In this document: piece after piece, positions 46,585 through 58,304 of the stretch
How the letters are laid out: each line of letters opens with the position of its first letter
Position numbering within the stretch: position 1 is the first letter of the stretch
NCBI GenBank assembly: GCA_029844215.1
Contig: CM056736.1
Location: 54,373,562 to 54,437,561, forward strand
Length of the DNA: 64,000 nucleotides
DNA from: Przewalskia tangutica
Taxonomy: Eukaryota; Streptophyta; Magnoliopsida; Solanales; Solanaceae
Direction of reading: 5' to 3'
Notes under the pieces: model-generated
The model's input: the letters and a program-made list of their open reading frames with translations, nothing else
The model's database searches: none
What the model was told of the DNA's origin: nothing
Made by a program: the position numbers and the translations under genes

Positions 46585-46962
46585 GGCGGATACAGTCTAT
46601 GCGAGGAAGTTACCTCATGCGGGTCCATACGGCCCTTGCGGGTGAAATAGTCCCAGGAGTAGGATTGCTTAATGCTACTACGAGCGGGTGGCCCTACTTG
46701 ATCATGAGCCTCCTATTTTTATGCAGTAAAGTATACTCTTATTTACTCTCATTGTTAGTAAGGCACAGTGTACTGTTATTTGAGTTATCCTACATGTCTC
46801 CAGCTTTATTTTAGACTTATGATTTCATTCTGATGCTGATTTCACATATTTGGTACATGTTGTACTGACCTCCTTCGGGGGGCTGCATTCATGCCGCAGG
46901 TAGAGTATACAGGTTGCTGATCCTCACTCTTAGGATCACTGTTCAGCTGTTGGGAAACTCCA
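46585..46962 (+). repeat. Solo LTR A, segment 3
   Basis: Resumes after D (second ATGCG at 46580-46584) with the same 'atgcgaggaa..tacctcatgcgggtcc' motifs and 'attgttagtaaggcacag', equivalent to 1547-1575 in T1. Stops at the E insertion (target CTCCA at 46958-46962). Confidence 0.88.
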
Positions 46963-49379
46963 TGTTATACCCCGTATTTCCAGAGTATGTACGTAAGGGA
47001 ATACGTACAAAAAATTTGGCCTTAGTTAGCCTTGGACGTTTTTTTTTTTGTACACAACTCACTAAAAGAATCGTTTTCCGACGAAACGTTTCCACAGCTT
47101 TCGTAGGGAAAATTCCGGCTATGCCATTACTAATTTTTGCGGATTTTTCCGAGAGACGAAACATTTTGGACCAACGGGAGGGCGACACTTGGCACCCTCC
47201 CATTGGTGGACTTGAATCGTCCATTTGGACGAATTGGAATGCCTTGGCACGTTTTTTGTGCCTTGTGCACAAGTCAAGGAGTTGGTAGGATATTTGTGTA
47301 TAGTTAATCCTCACCCTACACTTGCCTTGCACTTGTCTTCATCTTGGCCATTGGTTGGCCAAGGCTTGAGCTATAAATACCCCCTTAGAGATGAAGAGTT
47401 CTTCATCCACAAATCTTCCAAGTCTTGAAAAAATCCTCTCCTCTCCCAGCCTTTCGTCCAACACCTCTCCCCTCGAGTGAGCTTGGCGGGGCCTACCCCC
47501 CCTAGCCTAGCCGAAATCTACCCCCCCTCCCTTGGTAGAAAAGTTGTCTTCTAGTATCGTTATAATGCCCAAAATACCCTAGCCCAAATCCCATAGTACT
47601 TAGTAGAAGTTGTGAAGAACTTCTAGGGTTTCTTAGACTCTGGGAGCGTACAACTTAGGAGCTAAACCTTGCTCAGTGCGACTTTTCTAGGATATTTTTG
47701 GGCTTACAGGGTAACTAATCCTAACCCTCTTTTGAATTAGAGAATACATCTTGTAGTAGTATTAGAATAAGTATTAAATACTTAGAAGAATATCGAGAAT
47801 AGAATTGAATTACCACAGTAGAAGGGTTTAAAGAAGAATAATCAAACTATACTCACATAGAATTTGTTTTCACAGAGACTTATATAGCTCACGGGTAGGA
47901 AGTCTGCCCGACTTACCGTAGAATTATGAACCCTCTGTTTAGAATGACCTTGAGTAGTCTTTGATAGATATCTGTGACTATTATAGGTGACTCTCTGCGC
48001 GACATATTGACTTGGCGGTGGTTTTATTTGAGAAGGTATGTGATTCTTCCTAAAGCATGATATTTTACAATATATAGTGCGGTAGACGTACATGTGTTAA
48101 GCGAATAATAACTACGGCAATGTCTTTGACTTAAGCACGAATAATACTTATGGCAATGCCTCACTTAAGCTGAATAATACTTACGGCAATGCCTGGCTTA
48201 AGCACGAATAACAAAGAACTGAAAACATTTCAAAAGAATACTGAATCATTTTTAACAGAAGATAAATATTTGGTCTTTTAAAACAAAAGCTTAAGAGTTA
48301 TACTAGCTTTATGGGAAGTTAGGTATAACAACTTAAGAAGATAAAAAGGAATTTACTTGTTTGTTTATAAAAGCCTTGTATTGATTCTGTTAAGTGTAGT
48401 AAGATTTGTGTGATAAGTAGACATATTATGATGCTACAGGTTAGTGTCTTGAATTCTTTGTGAAAAAGGGTCATTCTTCGTGCTTACGTTGCTAACAGGT
48501 AAGTCCGTCGATCTTTATTGTATCACCTACCCTCGATCGTTATCGGAGGGCTTGCCTCGATCTTGGTCTATACGGCCTATGCGGTCTGTGAGACTATGCG
48601 GGCAGCGGTATGCTCGGGATTGATCATTCGGTGTTTATCCCGATGCGGGGATTCCTATGCGGTCTGTTGAGACTACGCGGTCTTTTGAGGCTATGCGGCT
48701 GCGGGAGCCTAGGCGGATCTGGGGTTGGCTTCCCCGTCGCGGGAATACCTCATGCGTGCATGTGTGACTATGCGGCTGCGGAAGTCGGGACTAGGCACGC
48801 AGAATGATACTATGGGCGATTGGCCTTGCTCGATCATTCGCGGCCTAGAATAGACACATTCTGATTTCCCTATTCTGTTGTTGTTTGTGATATGACACTA
48901 TGTGCAATTGAACCGATTGTATTTGTGAAAAGGTTTTAAATACTTTGATTTTATTTGATTCTTTATAGTTTCACATACTTGGTACTGTTATCGACCTCGC
49001 CGGGTGCGTTCATCTGCGGTAAGGGCAAGCGGTGCTAGATCCACATTCCTAGGATCTCTACGTTGGTGTCGGGAGCTCCATCCTTTCGGAGGCTCTACTT
49101 TTGGGTATGATCTCCATTGTAGATAGTTTTGTCTGATCGAGGGTATGGCGGGGCCTGTCGCCATAGTTGTATATTTCCTTAGAGTGCGTAGTCTGTTATG
49201 CGATGTCGGATGTAGCGCAAAACCACGTTTTTATATATATGCAGAAAGCGATGTTTTCTCACTTAAAGCGTGTTCTATTTTATAAAGCATTTCATGTCTT
49301 GCTTTATATTTCCGATTACTCGATGTATGACTACTTGGGTGCCGTGAGGCACGATCACGAACTGGAGCGAATCGTGACA
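46963..49379 (+). repeat. E 5' LTR
   Basis: TATAAATA at 47372-47379 after CCATTGGTTGGCC. Three-fold repeat of 'tacttatggcaatgcctcac..ttaagc' near 48100-48210. 'Atgcgg' block 48570-48800. Ends TCGTGACA. It lacks the G-box palindrome; at the equivalent place (about 47178) it reads GCGACACTTGGCACC. Confidence 0.9.
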
Positions 49380-49383
49380 AAAG

Positions 49384-49395
49384 TGGTATCGAGCG
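49384..49395 (+). promoter_or_regulatory. E primer binding site
   Basis: TGGTATCGAGCG, four bases after the LTR end; again CGA where the standard site has CAG. Confidence 0.75.
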
Positions 49396-49578
49396 ATTAA
49401 TCCTCGGAAAGTGTCTGAACCGTATCTAGTAAGTCTTGATTATCGGTGTGTTGTGCACCACACCAATAATCGAGGCTATAGGATATTTAGGATTGGTTTC
49501 CATTCTTCTCATTACGAGATCGTGCTTTAGAGTGTGTTATAGGTTGGACCCTCTAACGTATTCCTTTCTATGCTGATT

Positions 49579-50700
49579 ATGCCTCACGTAAGGCAACCGG
49601 GCCCGAAGGCAAAGCGTAGGAGGCTGCTAGCATGACACCCAGTCACGAGGCTCGAGCCCGATCTATACCGAGGCGGCGAGTTCTATGGCGCCCGGCCCAG
49701 CGAGACCACAGTACCCACACCTCCCGTCCCACGGCTGGGCGGAGAGTTAAGTCTGAGAGATGGCCCGACTTTTGGCTAAAGTTGTGGCCGTCTGAGAGAA
49801 GGCTGGATCACGGCGATTCGATTCGGCTCGGCTCGATTGCACCGTAGTGCACGAGGCGAATAGTTTGAGACTACGGGATTTCCTTAGTTGTAGCCCTCGA
49901 GTTTCTGGTCGGCGGAAGATGATCGCGAGGAGTTCATCCGTCAGTGCAGAGGATTATCACGGGTGATCGGGGCTTGAGGCGAGTCTGTGACATTTGGTTC
50001 GCATCGGCCGCGTGATACCGCGATCGATTGGTTTGATTCATGGGAGCTTTCGGGAGAGCATGCACCTCAGTGGTATGGGATGAGTTTTGAGGCTTTTCTC
50101 ACACACTTCTTGCCTCCGCAGATGAGGAGGCACGGTGATAGATTCTTATTCTTTGAGGCAGGGAGGGCCTTACGGTGAGGAGTACAATGTCGAGTTTGAT
50201 TCTTTGGCTCGATATGTCCCACTTAGTAGCGAGAGATGGAGGGCGGTGCATCGCTATGTCATCAGGTTAGATGATTACATGGCGAGTCTTGTGCGGGTGT
50301 GTCCTTCGGCCGAGCATGGACATAACCCGTATGCGAGCTCATGCCTTTGGGATGTGAGGCGTAGAGACCGCGGGTAAGCGATATCAGCGAGAAGAAGGCC
50401 AAGACGGCCGGTTCTTTAGTGGTCCTCGGGGTGGCGACATCGGCGAAGTCGGATTTGCACCACGGCCAGTAGCGAGCGCTCTACCTCATTTTCGGCCCAG
50501 AGCGATCGAGGCGGTCGGGGCCCGGGACCAGATTTCGAGTAGCGAGGTGCTAACCGTTCGAGGTCTGCTCAGTGTGCCCGTTGTGGCAGATACCATTACG
50601 GGGCGTACTCGGGAGCTGCTATACTTGTGGCAGCGAGGTCATTTCGCGAGTTTGTCCGGCCGGGGCGGCGGTAGTAGGGCCCGATCTACGAGTGCATTGC
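49579..50700 (+). pseudogene. gag: E gag, degraded
   Basis: Opens with ATGCCTCACGTAAGGCAACCGG at 49579, the family start. The core can be followed by eye: SLRLRDFL near 49860, ESWELSGEHAP near 50035, SFEAFLTHFLPPQMRR near 50082, YNVEFDSLARY near 50184. A zinc-knuckle region is broken near 50574-50660 (CARCGRYH then CYTCGS). No frame stays open across more than about 95 codons. Length and order match T1, so this is a decayed or mis-read full gag rather than a different gene. Confidence 0.75.
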
Positions 50701-50869
50701 GCTGCTTCATCCCGACGATTACCCGCCCGGAGGCAAGGTACACGTGGATCAGCGGTCGTGGCAGAGTCGTGGCGCGAGTCGATTCTAGCGGTCCTCGAAC
50801 CGCATTTATGCTTTGTCCGGTAAGCGGATCGTGAGGCCTCACTGATGTCGTCACGGTACCTTATCGGTT

Positions 50870-52060
50870 CTGGGTTTGATGTGTATGCTTTGATAGATCG
50901 GGTTCTACTGTCCTATATATCTCCCTTGTTGCTAGTAGGATAGGGATAGAGCACGAGTCCATAGACCACTTTCGAGGTAGCTACGCGATGGGTGATTCGG
51001 TGGTAGCTCGGCGGGTATATAGAGCTTGTCTGTGACCATTCTGATCGTCGGACCACTGGCGACTTGATAGAGTTGGAGATGATTGACCGGCGTGATTATG
51101 GGGATGGATTGGCTAGCTTCTTACGCCAATGTAAGCTGAGAGAGAGAGTAATGCAGTTCCGATTTCTGAGGCGGTTGTTGAGTGGGAGGGCACGGTATCG
51201 CGAGGGTAGGTTTATTTCCTACCTCAGGCTAGGAAGATAATACGAGAAGGGTATATCTACCATCGTTCGGGTGTTTGATCTGAAGGCTGCGGTACCAGAT
51301 TTTCCGTCGATTCGGTGGTGAGAGAGTTCCCAGACGTGTTTCCAGACGACCTCCCGGGTATCCCTCCTGAGAGGGAGATTGAGTTTTGTATTGACATATT
51401 GCCAGACACTCGGCCTATTTCCATTCCGCCATACAGAATGGCACCTGCCGAGTTGAGAGAGTTGAAGGATCAGCTTAGGGATTTGTTGGAGAAGGGCTTC
51501 ATCAGGCCTAGTGTTTTTCCACAGGAGCGCGGTATTGTTCGTGAAGAAGAAGGGCGGGGCCTGCGCATGTGTGTTGATCTGAGCGGTGAACAAGGTGACC
51601 ATTAAGAACGAATACCCCTTCCTGGGATTGATGATTTGTTCGACCCGGTTGCGAGGTGCGAGATGTTTCTCAAGATTGATCTGCGATCGGGCTATTATCA
51701 GTCGCAGTCGAGAGAGGTGGATGTCCCTAGATTGCATTCGGGACGTGCGGGCATTATGAGTTCGTGGTCATGTCTTTTGGGTTGACCAATGCTCGTGGTA
51801 TTCAGGGATTTGATGAACCGAGGGATCACACCATTTTTGGACACGTTGGTGAGAGTGTTCATTGATGCTATCTTGGTTGATTCTCGCTCAGAGCAGGAGA
51901 ATGCGGAGCATTTGAGGCTTGTCTTGTGATTCTCGGGACGGCATTTGACGCCAAGTTTTCCAAATGTGAGTTTTGGTTGACTTGATGGCGTTTCTTGGGC
52001 ATATTGTCGGGTGATGGCATTCGAGTGGATACGGCCAAGATCGAAGCGATCGAGGACTTG
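50870..52060 (+). pseudogene. E protease and reverse transcriptase, degraded
   Basis: The protease site near 50881 reads YALIDR then SYISP with the Gly-Ser-Thr part lost by indel. The linker FPDVFPDDLPGIPPERE (51325-51375) and PYRMAPAELRELKDQLRDL are clean. RT motif A (KIDLRSGYYQ) is near 51672, FGLTNA near 51777, and the catalytic region near 51850 reads VFIDAILVDS, so the second Asp of the FIDD motif is Ala and the Tyr is Asp. With frames as given no active enzyme could be made. Confidence 0.75.
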
Positions 52061-52600
52061 GCCTAGACCTACTACTCCGGCGAGGTTCGCGATTTTACGG
52101 GCCTTGCGAGGATATTATCGGCGGTTCGTAGAAGTTTGCTTCTATCTACGCACCATTGACTAGGTGACTCGGAAAGGCGGCCAAGTTTGATGGTGATGCT
52201 TGTGGCGAGGTTTCCGATTCTTTGAAGGAGAGATTGGCCGCCCGTTCTTACTCTTCGGAGGGTCGAGCGGTTATGTTGTGTATTGTGATCGTCGGGTATC
52301 GGGTTGGGATGTGTGTTGATGCGGCATGGCGAGTTATAACATATGCATCCCGACGGTGAAGAAACACGAGAGGAACTACCCGCATGATTTGGAGTTGGCG
52401 GTAGTGATTCACGCTTTGAAGATCTGGAGGCACTATTTGTATGGGGTTCACGTGGATATTTATCTGCACCACAAAAGCCTCGGTATATCTTCACCAGAGG
52501 AGATGAACTTACGGCGAGGCGGTGGTTAGAGTTGCTTAAGGATTACGATGTTGATATCTGTACCACCGGGAAGGCGATGTTGTGGCGGATGCTCTTAGTC
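52061..52600 (+). pseudogene. E RNase H, degraded
   Basis: Follows RT. Recognisable: HDLELAVVIHALKIWRHYLY (52383-52440) and GVHVDIYLHHKSL near 52446, where T1 has YTDHKSL, so the conserved Asp is replaced. LLKDYDVDI follows near 52532. Confidence 0.72.
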
Positions 52601-54135
52601 GTAGGTCGATGGGAGCCTATCGGATGTGCGGCTAGAGAGGAGGACATGGTTCGTGATTTGCATCGATTAGCGAGCCTTGGTGTCCGTTTGATTGATTACG
52701 ATAGCGGTGGGGTTAGAGTTCGTGAGGTTGCCGAGTCTTCCATCGTCGAGGAGGTGAAGAGGCGATTCGAGATCCGGCTTTGATTCGATATCGTGATCTG
52801 ACTCTTCGTGAGGCAAGGGTCCTTTTGAGGTAGCACCTGATGGGGTGCTAAGGTTTGAGAAGCGGTGTGTGTTCGGATGTTTGAGGACTTGGCGGAGTTC
52901 TTGGGGAAGCACCTGCGGTAGCGCGTTACTCTATCCATCCGGGTCGACCAAGATGTACCACGACCTTAGATCCGTGTATTGGTGGGATGGCTTGAAGAGA
53001 GGCGTTGCGAGTTCGTAGCTCGGTGCCGTGTTGTCGGCGGTGAAGGTAGAGCACGGAGGCACGGTGGTTTGTTCTGACGATTGAGATCCCGCACGGAAGT
53101 GGGAGGTAATCAACATGGACTTCATCACGGGATTACCTCGCACTCGGAGGAGACATGATTCTATATGGGTTATCGTCGACGGTGTGAAATCAGCCCACTT
53201 TCTTCCGTCGGACGACTTTTGGTGAGGATTATGCCGACTTTACATCAGAGATCGTCGATGCATGGAGTCCCTACCGATCATATCGATGAGAGCCCGGTTT
53301 ACGGCTAACTTCGGAGGTCCTTCCGAAGGGTTTAGGGGCGCAGTGAGCACGAATCGCATTTCATCCACGCAGAGCAGACGGACAGCGAGCGCACTATCGG
53401 ACTCTTGAGGATATCTGCGAGCTTGTGTTATTGACCGATGGTAGTTGGGAGGATCATTTGCCTCTAGTTGAGTTTGCGTATAATAATAGCTACCACTCCA
53501 GATTCGGATGGCGCCTTATGAGGCCTTGTATGGGAGGAAGTGCGGTCGCCTATAGGTTGGTTCGATGTGGGCGAGTGCGGCTAGTGGGACCAGATTGGTG
53601 CGGCAGCGATGGATAAGGTGAGGCTTATCCAGAGCGGCTATTGGACTCGAGTCGGCGAAGTCGTATGCAGATCATCGTCGTCGGCATCTTGAGTTCGAGG
53701 TTCATGATTGGGTTTTCCTAAAGTGTCACCCATGAAGGGTGTGATGAGATTTGGGAAGAAGGAAACTCACCCTAGGTACATTGGGCGTTCAGTTGTCGCG
53801 AGGTAGGCAAGGTTGCCTATGAGTTGGATCTGCCATCCGATCCGGAGGCGATGCATCCGGTTTTCACGTATCTATCTTGAGGAGATGTATCGGGGATCCA
53901 TCTAGTACACCCGATTGGCGATGTCGGTGACCAGGGGTTATCGTATGAGAGATTCCCATAGCGATAGTCGATCGTCGAGTTAGGCGTCTGCGGACGAAGG
54001 GCGTGGCTTCCGTCAAAGTCTTGTGGCGAACGAGCTCGAGAAGGAGATGGCGTGGGAAGCCGAGGAAGACATGAGGCGAAGTATCCTCACCTATTCCCCA
54101 CACCTCCAGGTAATTCACTTTCCTACTTGTAATTT
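52601..54135 (+). pseudogene. E integrase with chromodomain, degraded
   Basis: Collinear with T1 5440-7032. GVRLIDYDSGGVRVREVAES near 52680; zinc domain near 52930-53040 with the Cys pair lost; NMDFITGLP at 53113-53140 retains the first catalytic Asp; the ISDRG site is broken near 53278; ERTI survives near 53385; EFAYNNSYHS near 53470; the chromodomain end is MAWEAEEDM near 54045. Breaks occur mainly where T1 has CAG or CTG. Confidence 0.75.
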
Positions 54136-54232
54136 TCATTATCGTTTATGCCTAAGTGTTGTTTTGTGGCCGCGTGTGGCATTTGCAAACTGTTTAAGTT
54201 ATGAAGAATCTTATCGTTAACTGTCTTGAGAA

Positions 54233-54267
54233 GGAACATTCGGGACGAATGTTTCTAAGGAGGAGAA
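54233..54267 (+). promoter_or_regulatory. E polypurine tract and hairpin
   Basis: GGAACATTCG-GGA-CGAATGTTTC (54233-54255) then AAGGAGGAGA (54258-54267) directly before the 3' LTR. Confidence 0.8.
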
Positions 54268-56726
54268 TGTTATACCTCGTATTTCGGAGTATATGCGTAA
54301 GGGAATACGTCAAAGTTGGCCTTAGTTAGCCTTGGGCGTTTTTTTGTACACAACTCACTAAAAGAATCGTTTTCCGACGAAGCGTTTCCACGACTTTCGT
54401 AGGAAAATTCGGCTATGCCATTACTAATTTTTGCGGATTTTTCGAGAGGCGAAACATTTTGGACCAGCGGGAGGCGACACTTGGCACCCTCCCATTGGTG
54501 GACTTGAATCGTCCATTTGGACGAATTGGAATGCCTTGGCACGTTTTTGTGCCTTGTGCACAAGTCGAGAGTTGGTAGGATATTTGTGTATAGTTAATCC
54601 TCACCCTACACTTGCCTTGCACTTGTCTTCATCTTGGCCATTGGTTGGCCAAGGCTTGAGCTATAAATACCCTTAGAGATGAAGAGTTCTTCATCCACAA
54701 ATCTTCCAAGTCTTGAAAAAATCCTCTCCTCTCCCTTAGCCTTTCGTCCAACACCTCTCCCCCGAGTGAGCTTGGCGGGGCTACCCCACAGCCTAGCCGA
54801 AATCTACCCACTCCTTGGTAGAAAAGTTGTCTTCTAGTATCGTTATAATGCCCAAAATACCCTAGCCCAAATCCCATAGTACTTAGTAGAAGTTGTGAAG
54901 AACTTCTAGGGTTTCTTGGAGCTACCGGAGCGTACAACTTAGGAGCTAAACCTTGCTCAGGCGCGACTTTTTCTAGGATATTTTTGGGCTTACCGAGGTA
55001 ACTAATCCTAACCCTCTTTTGAATTAGAGTATACATACTGTAGTAGTATTAGAATAAGTATTAAATACTTAGAAGAATATCGAGAATAGAATTGAGCTGT
55101 TAACACAGTAGAAGGGTTTAAAGAAGAATAATCAAACTATACTCACATAGAATTGTTTTCATGAGACTTATATAGCTCACGGGTAGGGAAGTCTGCCCGA
55201 CTTAGTAGAATTATGAACCCTCTGTTTAGAATGACCTTGAGTAGTCTTTGATAGATATTTGTGACTATTATAGGCTGACTCTCTGCGCGACATATTGACT
55301 TGGCGGTGGTTTTCATTTGAGAAGGTATGTGATTCTTCCTAAAGCATGATATTTTACAATATATAGTACGGTAGACGTACATGGATTAAGTGAATACTAA
55401 CTACGGCAATGTCTTTGACTTAAGCCTGAATAATACTTATGGCAATGCCTCACGGCTTAAGCCTGAATAATACTTACGGCAATGCCTCACGGCTTAAGCC
55501 TGAATAACAAAGAACTGAAAACATTTCAAAAGAATACTGAATCATTTTTAACAGAAGATAAATATTTGGTCTTTTAAAACAAAAGCTTAAGAGTTATACT
55601 AGCTTTATGGGAAGTTAGGTATAACAACTTAAGAAGATAAAAAGGAACTGTTTACTTGTTTGTTTATAAAAGCCTTGTATTGATTTCTGTTAAGTGTAGT
55701 AAGATTTGTGTGATAAGTAGACATATTATGATGCTACCTGGGTTAGTGTCTTGAATTGCTGTGAAAAAGGGTCATTCTTGCTGTGCTTACGTTGCTAACC
55801 GGTAAGTCCGTCGTACTGTTATTGTATCACCTACCCCCTTGACTGTTATACCGAGGGCTTGCCCCCCTTGATGCGGGTCTATACGGCCTATGCGGTCTGT
55901 GAGACTATGCGGAGCAGCGGTATGCTCCAGGATTGATCATTCCGGGTGTTTAGCCTGATGCGGGGGATTCCCTATGCGGTCTGTTGAGACTATGCGGTCT
56001 TTTGAGGCTATGCGGGCTGCGGGAGCCTAGGCGGATGCCGGGGGTTGGCTGCCCCCGATGCGGGGAATACCTCATGCGGGTCTGTGTGTGACCTATGCGG
56101 GCTGCGGAAGTCCAGGACTAGGCACGCAGAATGATACTATGGGCGATTGGCCTTGCTTCGATCATTCGCGGCCTAGAATAGACCTGTTACAGTTTCCCTA
56201 TTACTGTTGTTGTTTGTGATATGACACTATGTGCAATTGAACTGATTGTATTTGTGAAAAGGTTTTAAATACTTTGATTTTATTTCAGTTCTTTATAGTT
56301 TCACATACTTGGTACCTGTTGTACTGACCTCGCCCGAAGTGCGTTCATCCGCAGTAAGGGCAGCAGTGCTAGATCCACATTCCTAGGATCTCACGTTGGT
56401 GTCGGGAGCTCCATCCTTTCGGAGGCTCTACTTTTGGGTATGATCTCCTGTTGTAGATAGTTTTGTCTGATCGGGGTATGGCGGGCCTGTCCCGCCATAG
56501 TTGTATATTTCCTTAAGTCTGTAGTCTGTTATGCAAGATATCGGATGTAACTGCAAAACCACGTTTTTATATATATGCCGAAAGGCGATGTTTTCTCACT
56601 TAAACTGTGTTCTATTTTATAAACTGTTTCATGTCTTGCTTTATATTTCCGCTGATTACTCTGATGTATGACTACTTGGGTGCCCCGGTAAGGCACCAGT
56701 CACGGGCCCTGGAACGGGTCGTGACA
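54268..56726 (+). repeat. E 3' LTR
   Basis: Collinear with the 5' LTR. TATAAATA at 54662-54669; terminal hairpin GGTGCC (56679-56684)/GGCACC (56692-56697). It keeps CTG/CAG sites that the 5' copy has lost in 48100-49379, while the reverse holds in a few places. Confidence 0.9.
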
Positions 56727-56731
56727 CTCCA

Positions 56732-57061
56732 TTACTCCGGAGGCTTATCCCTGGTTCAGATCCCTGGTATGGTCGGTTGTTGTATATTCAGGGGTATGGC
56801 GGGGCTCTGTCCCATCACAGTTGTTATTCTTAGAGGTCTGTAGTCACATTGTGGATTGATTTTTTAAGAACAGAAATGTACTGGCTTATTTTATTCTGGT
56901 TCATGTATATTTTACGGAAGGTGGCCTTATCGGCTAACCTGTTGATATTTACTGTTTAAGTACCTATGAGTTTTATATGTTCCGCTGCTATTCTATGATG
57001 TATACCTGTAAGGAGTGCCCAGGTAGGGCACCAGTCGCGGGCCCGAGGTTGGGTCGTGACA
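56732..57061 (+). repeat. Solo LTR A, segment 4 (LTR end)
   Basis: Resumes after E (second CTCCA at 56727-56731) with TTACTCCGGAGGCTTATCC, collinear with the T1 LTR end. It carries the terminal hairpin GTGCCC-aggta-GGGCAC (57015-57031) and ends GTCGTGACA at 57061, followed by GTTTT. The four segments sum to about 3.2 kb. No internal region or partner LTR is seen, hence a solo LTR. Confidence 0.88.
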
Positions 57062-57066
57062 GTTTT

Positions 57067-57679
57067 AGAGGGTGAGAGAGGGGTAAGTTGGCGTCTGAAC
57101 TGATGTTCCTTGAAGAAGAGGGGGAATAGTTTTATTTATAGTGGGTATTTAGGTTTAGGGTTTGGGTTTGGTATTTAGGGGGGAAAAGATGAAAGGTGTA
57201 TTGGGTCTCGTTTTTTGGGCATTGGTTTGGGCTTCGATTTTTGGCGGACTGGACTGATCCGGATTGTGCCTCGGACTGGACTGGTTTGACAAAATGCAAA
57301 ACTGGTTAATTATTTAAAAGAAAAATTATTTAAAAAGATGCAAAATTATTAAAATGCAAATGCCGATGCAATAATAATAAAATACAATATTTAACAAATG
57401 TGTAATGTCTAATTAAAGTAAAAACGGGATGCCAATTAATTATTTAAAGAGATGCAAACATTAATAAAATAAAACGAAAGTGTAATAATAATAGAAACAT
57501 AATATTAACAAAGACATCATGCTTAATTTAAAATAAAAAGATGCAATGCCATTTTGTGAAGAAATAAACATAGAATATTATGTAAAAAATGCAAAAAAAT
57601 GATGATTAAAATGTGGTGTCCTAAAATGCTTAAAATTGCAAGAAATGACTAAAAGATGGGTGAAAATTGGGTGTCAACA
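57067..57679 (-). repeat. Ogre-like LTR, 5'-proximal part (start and promoter)
   Basis: On the minus strand the LTR starts at 57679 with TGTTGACACCCAATTTT, the typical Ogre start. A/T-rich sequence follows and then a TATA box TATAAATA (57133-57140, minus). Joined to 16035 across the nested stack it gives an LTR of about 2.5 kb. GTTTT at 57062-57066 is the second copy of the target duplication. Confidence 0.82.
57133..57140 (-). promoter_or_regulatory. TATA box of the Ogre-like LTR
   Basis: CTATAAATA on the minus strand, about 540 bases from the LTR start. The insertion of A lies about 65-70 bases downstream, so the 41-kb nest probably separates promoter from leader. Confidence 0.6.
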
Positions 57680-58160
57680 ACATTAAACAAGATCATAACT
57701 ATACAAAAGAATGACAGGAAAAAGTATGAAAATCAAATACCAGATCCTACCGTGCCATATAAAATAAAGAGTCAAATTACCTTGTATCACTGTATCACAG
57801 TACCACTGTACCTTATAAAAACGAGAGTCATCGTATCTGTTTTCATATAACTCATCCCGACCCTTTAGTGAGGGACTCGGTGAAATCATCAGTGTAACAT
57901 GTCCCGACACTTTAGTGATGGACACGGTAAAGACTGTTCTATATACTACCCGACCTTTAGTGAAGGACTCGGTGTATCGCATAACGTACCCGGCCCATTT
58001 GTGGGACTCAGTGTATCACATAACGTACCCGGCCCACTTGTGGGACTCGGTGTAATGAGAGTAAACTGTACATTTTCAAAAATAGAAAAGTCATGTCAAA
58101 ATCAGGGACACCTGCCCTCAGAATCATTATGCAATCCTAATAAGTCCCAGATGCAAAAAA
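57680..58160. repeat. Spacer with two small hairpin repeat sets
   Basis: Between the Ogre LTR start and the LINE. CCCGAC(C)CTTTAGTGA(G/A)GGACTCGG recurs near 57857, 57903 and 57949 (46-base period); CATAACGTACCCGGCCCA(T/C)TTGTGGGACTC(G/A)G at 57980 and 58019 (39-base period). Units can fold as CCC...GGG or CCCAtttgTGGG. No gene seen. Confidence 0.75.
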
Positions 58161-58304
58161 GGAGTTAGAGAGAAGTTTCTCTCACTAAGGAAAACGCTCT
58201 CAACGTTTCTCCTTGGTTGCTCCTCACGGTTTTGGTTCTGCCCTCTCCTCCTATTCTCACACTCTCAATTGATTCTTCAATAATCGACGTTTAGAGTTCG
58301 TGAC

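Larger units (their letters stand above)
46963..56726 (+). mobile_element. E: full-domain Ty3/gypsy chromovirus in LTR A, heavily frameshifted
   Basis: LTRs 46963-49379 (2417 bases) and 54268-56726 (2459 bases), start TGTTATAC(C), end TCGTGACA. Perfect target duplication CTCCA at 46958-46962 and 56727-56731. The internal region (49380-54267) is collinear with T1: primer site, gag, protease, RT, RNase H, integrase and chromodomain, but with dozens of small indels. The internal region is strikingly poor in CAG/CTG compared with T1. Confidence 0.92.
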
